A stretch of DNA of 64,000 bases. It comes from Planctomycetota bacterium (GTDB taxonomy: Bacteria; Planctomycetota; UBA1135; UBA2386). Below are positions 44,201 to 50,942 of this stretch, piece by piece. The translations under genes were made by a program, and so were the position numbers. Positions within the stretch are counted from its first letter, which is position 1. Every line of letters starts with the position of its first letter. Location: NCBI GenBank assembly GCA_020848735.1, contig JADLHO010000080.1, positions 62,001-126,000 of the forward strand. Reading direction: 5' to 3'. Under the pieces are notes generated by a model that did no database searches, was not told where the DNA came from, and worked only from the letters and a program-made list of their open reading frames with translations.

Positions 44201-44995
44201 ATGCCCGACTCCGTCCCGACGCCTGCCGTGGCCCTCGCGGCGACCGCGCTCGGCTTCGCGCTCCTGCACCTGCACGCGACGCGGCGCCGGAACGCGACCT
44301 GGGTCGACTTCGGCTGGGCCGTCGCGATCGGCGCGCTGGCGGTCGCCCATGCGATCACGGGCGACGGCGCGCCGGTGCAGCGCGCCTTCGCGGGACTGCT
44401 CGGGGGAACCTGGGGCTTCCGCCTCGCAGGGCATCTGCTCGTCGACCGGATCCTCGGCCGACCGGAGGACGCTCGCTACGTGCAGCTCCGGGCCTGGTTC
44501 GGACGCCACGCCACCTGGCACTTCGCCTGGTTCTTCCAGGCGCAGGCGCTGCTCGCCGTGCTCCTCGCCTGGCCCTTCGCCCTCCTCGCGGACCACGCGG
44601 CACCGGCGCTGGCGCCGGTCCAGATCGCCGGCGGCGTGCTCTTCGCCGTCGCGCTCTTCGGCGAGTCGTACTCCGACCACACCCTCGCGCGCTGGCGCGC
44701 CGATCCCTCACGCCGGGGTCGTACCTGTCGCATCGGTCCGTGGCGTTTCTCGCGCCACCCGAACTACTTCTGCGAATGGCTGATCTGGGTCGCCTTCGCG
44801 CTCGCGGCGACCCCGGCACCGGGCGGCGGCTGGGCCTGGCTCGCACCGCTCGCGATGTACCTGCTCATCGTGCACGTCACCGGCATCCCGCACACCGAGG
44901 CCCAGGCGCTGCGCTCCCGGGGCGACGAGTACCGCGACTACCAGCGCAGCACGAACGCCTTCTTCCCCGGTCCCCCGCGCGCGACCTTGCGATGA
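44201..44995 (+). CDS. DUF1295 family membrane protein (steroid 5-alpha-reductase-like fold)
   Basis: The product is 264 aa from ATG 44201. About six to seven membrane helices are seen. The C-terminal signature '[20 protein letters not shown]' and '[18 protein letters not shown]' is that of DUF1295 and of steroid reductases/isoprenylcysteine methyltransferases, where it binds a nucleotide cofactor. The substrate in bacteria is unclear; the location suggests an acyl lipid. The next gene overlaps by ATGA. Confidence 0.9.
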   Translation: MPDSVPTPAVALAATALGFALLHLHATRRRNATWVDFGWAVAIGALAVAHAITGDGAPVQRAFAGLLGGTWGFRLAGHLLVDRILGRPEDARYVQLRAWFGRHATWHFAWFFQAQALLAVLLAWPFALLADHAAPALAPVQIAGGVLFAVALFGESYSDHTLARWRADPSRRGRTCRIGPWRFSRHPNYFCEWLIWVAFALAATPAPGGGWAWLAPLAMYLLIVHVTGIPHTEAQALRSRGDEYRDYQRSTNAFFPGPPRATLR

Positions 44996-46098
44996 GCGTC
45001 ACGAAACTCCTCGACAGCGGACTCCTCCCCGACTGGCTCATCCGCATCGGCATCCGCCGCCTGCTGAACGCCCGCCTGCGCGAGCAGGGCGCCGGTGGCT
45101 TCGAAGCCGCGCACCGCGGCACGATGGCCTGGCTCCGCACGCTGCGCACGAGCGGCATCGCCCTCGAGACCGCGGCCGCCAATGCGCAGCACTACGAGGT
45201 GCCGGCCGAGCTCTACCGGCTCACGCTGGGGCCGCGACTCAAGTACTCCTCGGGGCTCTGGAGCGACGGCGTGCAGGACCTCGCGGGCGCCGAACTCGCG
45301 ATGCTCGAGCTCTATGCGCAACGCGCCCGCCTCGTCGACGGGCAGGACGTGCTCGACCTCGGTTGCGGCTGGGGCTCGTTCGCACTGTGGGCGGCCGAAC
45401 GGTTCCCCCGCAGCCGCATCCTGGGCGTCTCGAACTCGGCGAGCCAACGCGGCTTCGTCCTCGCGCGCGCGCGGGAACGCGGACTCACGAACCTCGAGGT
45501 GGTGACCTGCGACGCGAACGTCTTCGACACGCCGCGGCGCTTCGACCGCATCGTCTCCGTGGAGATGCTCGAGCACGTCCGCAACTACCAGGCGATGTTC
45601 GAGCGCATGGCTGGGTGGCTCCGCGACGACGGCCTCGCCTTCGTGCACGTCTTCGTGCACCGCGAGTTCGCCTATCCCTTCGAGACGCAGGGCGAGGACG
45701 ACTGGCTCGGGCGCTGGTTCTTCACCGGGGGCCAGATGCCGTCGGACGCGCTCTTCCTCTACTTCCAGGACCATCTCGCGATCGAGGACCACTGGCGGGT
45801 CCGCGGCACGCATTACGGGAAGACGGCCGAGGCCTGGCTCCGCAACTTCGACGCGCACCGCGAGGAGCTGCAACCGGTCCTCGAACGGACCTATGGTCCG
45901 GAGGCCGCTCGCATGGCGCGCTACTGGCGCGTCTTCTTCATGGCCTGCGCGGAGCTCTGGAATCACCGGCGCGGCGAGAGCTGGTTCGTCTCGCACTATC
46001 TCTTCCGCAAGCGGGTGACCGCCCGCGCGCGTCCGACCCCGACCGATCCATGCGACAGCTCGAAGCGACCGTCCTCGACCTCGATGTCTTCGGTGTGA
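44992..46098 (+). CDS. Cyclopropane-synthase-like SAM methyltransferase
   Basis: The product is 368 aa. ATG 44992 lies within the DUF1295 stop codon. The family signature appears as '[18 protein letters not shown]', then 'KYSSGLW'. SAM motif I is '[20 protein letters not shown]' and '[11 protein letters not shown]' follows, with the C-terminal '[15 protein letters not shown]'. It is shorter than the gene at 39658 because it lacks the usual N-terminal domain, and is closer to the SAM methyltransferase branch that modifies unsaturated chains. The last 16 codons overlap the start of the thiol-redox gene in another frame; this tail is low-complexity and may not matter for function. Confidence 0.88.
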   Translation: MSVTKLLDSGLLPDWLIRIGIRRLLNARLREQGAGGFEAAHRGTMAWLRTLRTSGIALETAAANAQHYEVPAELYRLTLGPRLKYSSGLWSDGVQDLAGAELAMLELYAQRARLVDGQDVLDLGCGWGSFALWAAERFPRSRILGVSNSASQRGFVLARARERGLTNLEVVTCDANVFDTPRRFDRIVSVEMLEHVRNYQAMFERMAGWLRDDGLAFVHVFVHREFAYPFETQGEDDWLGRWFFTGGQMPSDALFLYFQDHLAIEDHWRVRGTHYGKTAEAWLRNFDAHREELQPVLERTYGPEAARMARYWRVFFMACAELWNHRRGESWFVSHYLFRKRVTARARPTPTDPCDSSKRPSSTSMSSV

Positions 46099-46646
46099 AT
46101 CTCCGCGGCGGCAGCGGCCCCGCCGGACCGGCACGGCTGCGCGACCAGTGCGGGCCGGGCCCGACGCTCTTCGCGTTCCTCCGCCACCTCGGTTGACCCC
46201 TGTGCCGGGAGATGGTCGCCGCGTTGCGCGCCTGCCGGACTTCGCAGCCGCGATACCCGTCGGTGGTCCTCTTCACGACGGCCTCGGTCGAGGCCACCCG
46301 CAGCTTCCTCGCCGAACGTTGGCCCGGCGCGATCGCGATCGCGGATCCCGAGGGCGTCGTGCAGACCGCGTGCACGGCCGCTTCGGCACCGCGACCCGCG
46401 CTCTTCGACGTCCGTGTCCTGGGCGCATTGTTCCGCGCGCTGCGACGCGGTCACGGCCTCGGCCGCGTGCAGGGCAGCGTGACGGCGCGACCCGGGCTCC
46501 TGCTGATCGAGGGCGAGAGCGTGCGCTGGGAACACCCGTTCGAACACATCGGCGACCATCCGGACTTCGCCGCGATCCCCGCGCTCGCCGGCCTCGTGCC
46601 CGACTCGGGCCAGGGACCCGGACTGGACAGCGAGCCACCCCGATGA
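46050..46646 (+). CDS. Predicted selenoprotein, SelL/PRXL2-like thiol-redox protein with UxxC (in-frame TGA at 46194-46196)
   Basis: Read through one TGA, the frame gives 198 residues from ATG 46050. Residue 49 is the TGA (46194-46196), in '[16 protein letters not shown]', where the PRXL2/AhpC-TSA_2 family has R-x-x-G-C-x-x-C-R-E. The first redox cysteine is therefore replaced by TGA, and Cys52 is the partner. The frame stays open for another 150 codons with a thioredoxin-fold ending ('[20 protein letters not shown]', then '[13 protein letters not shown]', then '[14 protein letters not shown]'). A SECIS-like hairpin lies at 46205-46238. Without readthrough the product would be a useless 48 residues. 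Related proteins reduce peroxide or disulfides. It overlaps the lipid methyltransferase gene and precedes the B12-binding gene by 16 bases. The Sec machinery is not in this window. Confidence 0.8.
46205..46238 (+). promoter_or_regulatory. Candidate bacterial SECIS element
   Basis: A stem can be drawn starting 8 bases after the TGA: ccgg pairs with ccgg, then, after a small internal loop, gg and tcgc-region bases pair with gcg and gcc. The six-base apical loop cgcgtt (46220-46225) begins 23 bases after the TGA and has G as its second base. Known bacterial SECIS hairpins have a small loop with a G in the first two positions about 16-37 bases after the TGA. Drawn by hand, not by energy calculation. 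Confidence 0.55.
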
Positions 46647-46662
46647 TGCGATCCGCACGCTG

Positions 46663-47679
46663 ATGGACCAGAGCGGTTCCGTTCTCGCCGATTGGCTCGG
46701 CCAGTCCCGGCGCGCCCTCGCGCAGGGCGCGGCGTCGCGGAGCTCGGCGGCGAGCGAGCCGGCCTTGCACGACGGTCTGCTCCAGCACCTCGGGCAGGCC
46801 CTGGCCGCCGGTCGCGTCGAGATCTTCGTCCTCCACACACGTTGGCTGGCGGAGACCCTCGCGGCGCGCCACGGGTCGCGGGTCGCGGTGCGCGAGCTCC
46901 TGCTCGCCCTGCGGGAGGAGCTCGAACATGCGGTCCCCGCCGCGGCCTGGCCGCGCGTCCGCGCGGCCTTCACGGCCGCGCTCGACGGACTCGAGACGGT
47001 GCAGCCACCCGTCGACTCGCTGCTGCGGGACGGCGCCCCACGCGTGGAGCTCGCCCGGCGCTACCTGCTCGCCGTCCTCGAGGCGCGCCTCGACGACGCG
47101 GTGCGGCTCGTGCTCGATGCCGCGCAGGGCGGCGCCTCGATCGAGGAGCTCATCGCCGAGGTCGTCATCCCCGTTCAGCAGGAGCTCGGGCGCATGTGGC
47201 AATGCGGCGAGGCCAGCGTCGCCGAGGAGCACCTCGCCTCGCAGGTCGCGGCGCGTCTGCTCACGCTGCTCGATGCGCAGGCCACCCGGGCGCCGCGCCG
47301 TGAGCGGCGCATCCTCGTCGCCTGCGTCGAAGGCAACGACCACGACTTCGGGGCACGGCTCCTGGCGTCGGCCTTCGAACGACAGGGCTGGCAGGCCATC
47401 CTGCTCGGCGCCAACACACCCGCTGCGGAACTCGCGACCGCGGTCGAGCAGTTCCAGCCCGACCTCATCGCGCTCTCCGCAGGCACCGCACTCCACGTGC
47501 GGGCGACCGCGGCCACCGTGGCGGCGATCCGGGCGCGCGCGCCCGGGCGCACGCCGATCCTCGTCGGCGGTGGCGCCTTCGCCGCGGTCCAGGGACTCTG
47601 GCGCGACGTGGGCGCCGACGGCACCGCAGCCGACGCCGCGAGCGCACTCGCGTGGGCGCGCGAATCGTCCGCGCGCTGA
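46663..47679 (+). CDS. Cobalamin (B12)-binding protein without a DNA-binding domain
   Basis: The product is 338 aa from ATG 46663, 16 bases after the selenoprotein gene. Residues about 120-205 form the four-helix cap (B12-binding_2 type) with 'ELGRMWQCGEASVAEEHLAS', whose W and EEH are the light-sensor (CarH/LitR) cap motif. Residues about 215-335 are a Rossmann-type B12 domain: 'ILVACVEGNDHDFGARLLAS' with His227 as the cobalt ligand (N-x-H-x-x-G, where D or E usually stands first), then 'GWQAILLGANTP', 'ALSAGTALH' and 'PILVGGGAF'. The first 115 residues are helical and unassigned. It lacks the MerR helix-turn-helix of CarH, so it may sense light or cobalamin and act through a partner such as the sigma/anti-sigma pair. 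That is inference. Confidence 0.85.
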   Translation: MDQSGSVLADWLGQSRRALAQGAASRSSAASEPALHDGLLQHLGQALAAGRVEIFVLHTRWLAETLAARHGSRVAVRELLLALREELEHAVPAAAWPRVRAAFTAALDGLETVQPPVDSLLRDGAPRVELARRYLLAVLEARLDDAVRLVLDAAQGGASIEELIAEVVIPVQQELGRMWQCGEASVAEEHLASQVAARLLTLLDAQATRAPRRERRILVACVEGNDHDFGARLLASAFERQGWQAILLGANTPAAELATAVEQFQPDLIALSAGTALHVRATAATVAAIRARAPGRTPILVGGGAFAAVQGLWRDVGADGTAADAASALAWARESSAR

Positions 47680-47717
47680 GAGCGGGGCTGCACGGGTGCC
47701 GCCGGGGCGGGCGGTCC

Positions 47718-48149
47718 TCAGAGTCCGGCGAGCAGGCCGCGCAGCTTCTCGAGCGTCGAGCGCAGCTGATCGCGCTCGCGCTCGACGCCGCGGATGTGAT
47801 CGACCAGCGACTCGATGCCGAGGGCGGCCGAGCTCTTGGCCGGGCGACCCGGGCGACGGCCGGGGGCCGGAGCGCTCGCCGCACGGGCGGGCTTGCTCGC
47901 AGCCGGCTTGCTCGCGGGACGCGGCGTCACGGACGGCAATGCCGCCGCGGGCCTGGCGGCAGCCGGCTTGGCCGGACGCTTCGCCTTCGTGTAGCCGAGC
48001 AGGAGCTGCGCGCGCCCGTAGACAATGGGATAGATCGAATGGCCGGCGGCACTCGCTGCCTCGCGGACCTCTGCGTACGACGCCGTCTTGTGCGTCGTGA
48101 GGAAGTCCTTCACGAACGCAAAGGCATCCTTGCCTGATGGATTGGACAT
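47718..48149 (-). CDS. Small basic GRP-motif protein, paralogue B (putative nucleoid or DNA-binding protein)
   Basis: The product is 143 aa from ATG 48149. The first 55 residues match paralogue A (30351-30758) closely, including 'GKDAFAFVKDFLTTHK' and the exact 'IYPIVYGRAQLLLG'. The middle is Ala/Pro/Lys-rich with 'GRRPGRPAKSS', a weaker AT-hook-like core. The C-terminal helix 'VDHIRGVERERDQLRSTLEKL' has the same heptad pattern as A. The linkers differ in length and sequence, so the two genes have been separate for some time while the end domains were kept. The leaderless promoter geometry is also shared. DNA binding is inferred from composition. Confidence 0.72.
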   Translation of the reverse strand: MSNPSGKDAFAFVKDFLTTHKTASYAEVREAASAAGHSIYPIVYGRAQLLLGYTKAKRPAKPAAARPAAALPSVTPRPASKPAASKPARAASAPAPGRRPGRPAKSSAALGIESLVDHIRGVERERDQLRSTLEKLRGLLAGL

Positions 48150-48156
48150 CCCGTCC

Positions 48157-48186
48157 CTTATGGGGGCGCAGCCAGGGTGAGGGCAA
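48157..48186 (-). promoter_or_regulatory. Promoter for paralogue B, predicts a leaderless mRNA
   Basis: On the minus strand: TTGCCC, 18 bases, CATAAG, then 7 bases to the ATG. It matches the geometry of the promoter of paralogue A at 30767-30796, which supports both. Confidence 0.5.
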
Positions 48187-48189
48187 GCG

Positions 48190-48685
48190 TTCGCTTCGCG
48201 GCGCGTCGGATCCGTCCTCCGCCGGCGATGGACGCGCCCGGCCTCCATCGCCGCCCGCGACCGCTCCCGGGCAGCCGGTCCCGGCGGGTCCGCGGGGTCA
48301 GGGCGCGCGAACGGCGCGGGTGCTCGCCTGGCGGCTGCTCCAGAGATCCTGGGCCCGACCGGGTCCCGGGTCCGGGTCGCCCCCCTCGGCGGAGCTCCCG
48401 CAGGGATTCCGAAGAGCACTCATGCATTCTGGCGCCGGGATCGCTAACCTCCCGCCCCCTGTGCCGGATCGATCTCGCCTCCATGCGGTTCGCCCCGGCA
48501 AGCACCCGTCGCATCCGCGGCGGCTCACCGCAAGTCGCGACACCGTGTCGCGAGGCGCGATGAGGTGAGAGCCCGGCTCGAGAGGCTCGTTCTCGAGCGG
48601 CGACGGAGACCAGCACGGAATCCTGCGCGCCAAGTGTCATGCACCGCACGAGCGTGTCGGTGCGTATCCGTGCTGAGTGAGACAG
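48190..48685 (+). other. Gap with structured leader of the RNA-binding gene
   Basis: About 500 bases between the two divergent genes hold no gene that I can support. At 48576-48598 an 8-bp hairpin (gctcgaga / tctcgagc, 7-base loop) lies about 90 bases before the RRM start, and a second, looser one (gcac/gtgc) is around 48643-48665. Long structured leaders are common for cold-regulated RNA-binding proteins. Whether these are regulatory is unknown. Confidence 0.4.
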
Positions 48686-49123
<438 letters not shown>

Positions 49124-49181
49124 GCCCACCGCTGCGCGCTCTGCGCAGCTGGTTTCGACCTTCCTACGGCCCTGCCTCGCG

Positions 49182-49205
49182 AAGCGAAGCGGGGCCGCTT
49201 CGTTT
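49182..49205 (+). terminator. Intrinsic terminator of the RRM gene
   Basis: The stem cgaagcg/cgcttcg with loop gggc is extended by a G-U and two A-T pairs (aag with ttt), so the T run after the stem may also act as the U tract. It lies 58 bases after the stop codon. Confidence 0.55.
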
Positions 49206-49365
49206 CCGGACCCATCGGTGCTCCCGGCGCCGGAGCGCGAGCTCGCTTCGTCGCCTCGCCGGCTCTCGATTCTTTGCATGGCCAAGTAATTCAGCCAGCG
49301 TGGCGGATTCCCCCGCGCTCGCGACGCGTGACGGTCGCTAGCATCGCGCCGCGACGGCCACTGCG

Positions 49366-50931
49366 ATGACCCGATCCGGAACCGACGACGAGGGCTGGTT
49401 GCCCGCGCTCCTCGACGACCTGCTGGAAGGCTTCCAGGTCCTCGGCTTCGACTGGCGCTACGTGTTCGTCAACCATGCGGCAGCGCGACACGGCCGCTCC
49501 CGCGTGCCGGCCCTGATCGGTCGCACGCTCCAGGATTGCTATCCGGAGATCGAGTCGACTCCGCTCTTCGCCCATCTGCGGCGCGCGCTCGAGGACCGTG
49601 TACCGCACGCGATGGAGAACGAGTTCCGTTTCGCCGATGGCTCGACGGCGATCTTCGAGTTGCGCATGCAGCCGGTGCCGCAAGGGCTCTGCGTGCTCTC
49701 GATCGACATCACCGCCCGCAAGCTCGCGGAGGCCCGGCTCCGTGAGATCGAGGGCCGGCTCGAACACGCGGCCCGCATGGACGCGATCGGCCAGCTCGCG
49801 GCCGGCGTCGCGCACGACTTCAAGAACCTCCTCTCGGTGATCCTCGGCGTCGGCGAGCGGGCCCTCGCAAGGGAGAGCGGGCCGTCCAAGGTCGATCTCC
49901 GCGAGATCCTCGACGCCGCACGCCGCGCGGCCGACGTCACGCGTGAGCTCCTGGCCTGCGGCCGCACGCAGGTCCTCCGCCCCGCGGTCGTCGATCTGCA
50001 CGAGGTCGTCGTCGCGCTCGAGCCGCTGCTGCGCGCCGCGCTCGACGCCGGGATCGCGCTCCTCGGACCGGCGAAGGCGCCGCTCGGACGCGTCCACGCC
50101 GACCGGACGAAGCTCGAGCAGCTCCTGGTGAACCTCGTGCTCAATGCCCGCGATGCGATGCCCGACGGCGGCACGCTGCGCATCGAGCTGAGCGACGTCG
50201 AGCTCGACGAGCACTACGTCGAGCTCCACCCGGGCGCGCGGACCGGCCCGCACGTCTGCCTCGCGGTCTGCGACACCGGCATCGGCATGGACGAGGCCAC
50301 GCGCGCCCGCATCTTCGAGCCCTTCTTCACGACGAAACTCGACGGCCCGGGCGTCGGTCTCGGCCTCGCCGCGGTGCACGGGTTCGTGCAGCAGAGCGGC
50401 GGCAGCGTCTGGGTCTACAGCGAGCTGGGCCGAGGCACCACGTTCAAGGTCTACCTGCCGTGCTGCGACGACGCCGCGACGCCGCGGCGGACGTCGCCGA
50501 TGACGCGCAATGGCACCACACCGTCGACCCCAAAGGCGCAGAGGGCCCGCTCACGCGTCCTCGTCGTCGAGGACGACTCGCAGCTCCGCGAGCTCGCCGA
50601 GACCGTCCTCGCGGGCGAAGGCTACGAGGTCGTGACGGCGGCCGACGGCCGCGACGCTCTCGCCCGCATGGCGGACGAGTCGCCCTTCGATCTCCTGCTG
50701 ACGGACTACGCGATGCCCGGCATGCGCGGCACGGAGCTCATCCAGCGCGCGCTCGACCTTCGCCCGGACCTGCTCGTCCTCTGCACCTCGGGACTCCCGC
50801 AGCACGCCTTCACCGGCGAGGACTCGCTGCCCGAGCACGTCGGCTTCCTCGAGAAGCCGTATCTCCTCAGCGATCTCGTCGAAGCCGTGCGCACGCAGCT
50901 CGATCGCTCGACGCGGTCTCCCACCACCTGA
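49366..50931 (+). CDS. PAS sensor histidine kinase with C-terminal receiver domain
   Basis: The product is 521 aa. An N-terminal PAS-like domain (about residues 15-118; 'QVLGFDWRYVFVNHAAARH', ending 'VLSIDITARKLAE') is followed by the HisKA helix with the phospho-accepting His150 in 'AAGVAHDFKNLLS'. The HATPase follows ('LVNLVLNARDAMPDGG', 'DTGIGMDEATRARIFEPF', 'GLGLAAVHGF'). A receiver domain at about 400-515 contains 'VLVVEDDSQL', the Asp447 site in 'LLLTDYAMPG' and Lys in 'EKPYL'. There are no membrane helices, so it is a cytoplasmic hybrid kinase of the NtrB-like type. The signal is not identifiable. It is convergent with the next kinase, 11 bases apart. Confidence 0.93.
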   Translation: MTRSGTDDEGWLPALLDDLLEGFQVLGFDWRYVFVNHAAARHGRSRVPALIGRTLQDCYPEIESTPLFAHLRRALEDRVPHAMENEFRFADGSTAIFELRMQPVPQGLCVLSIDITARKLAEARLREIEGRLEHAARMDAIGQLAAGVAHDFKNLLSVILGVGERALARESGPSKVDLREILDAARRAADVTRELLACGRTQVLRPAVVDLHEVVVALEPLLRAALDAGIALLGPAKAPLGRVHADRTKLEQLLVNLVLNARDAMPDGGTLRIELSDVELDEHYVELHPGARTGPHVCLAVCDTGIGMDEATRARIFEPFFTTKLDGPGVGLGLAAVHGFVQQSGGSVWVYSELGRGTTFKVYLPCCDDAATPRRTSPMTRNGTTPSTPKAQRARSRVLVVEDDSQLRELAETVLAGEGYEVVTAADGRDALARMADESPFDLLLTDYAMPGMRGTELIQRALDLRPDLLVLCTSGLPQHAFTGEDSLPEHVGFLEKPYLLSDLVEAVRTQLDRSTRSPTT

Positions 50932-50942
50932 GGGTCGCCCGA

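Noticed and set aside
46050-46196. The redox gene as a pseudogene with a nonsense mutation
   Set aside because: The single TGA falls exactly on the catalytic Cys codon, the frame before and after is fully open and well conserved in pattern, and a SECIS-like hairpin follows. A random nonsense mutation would rarely hit that codon.
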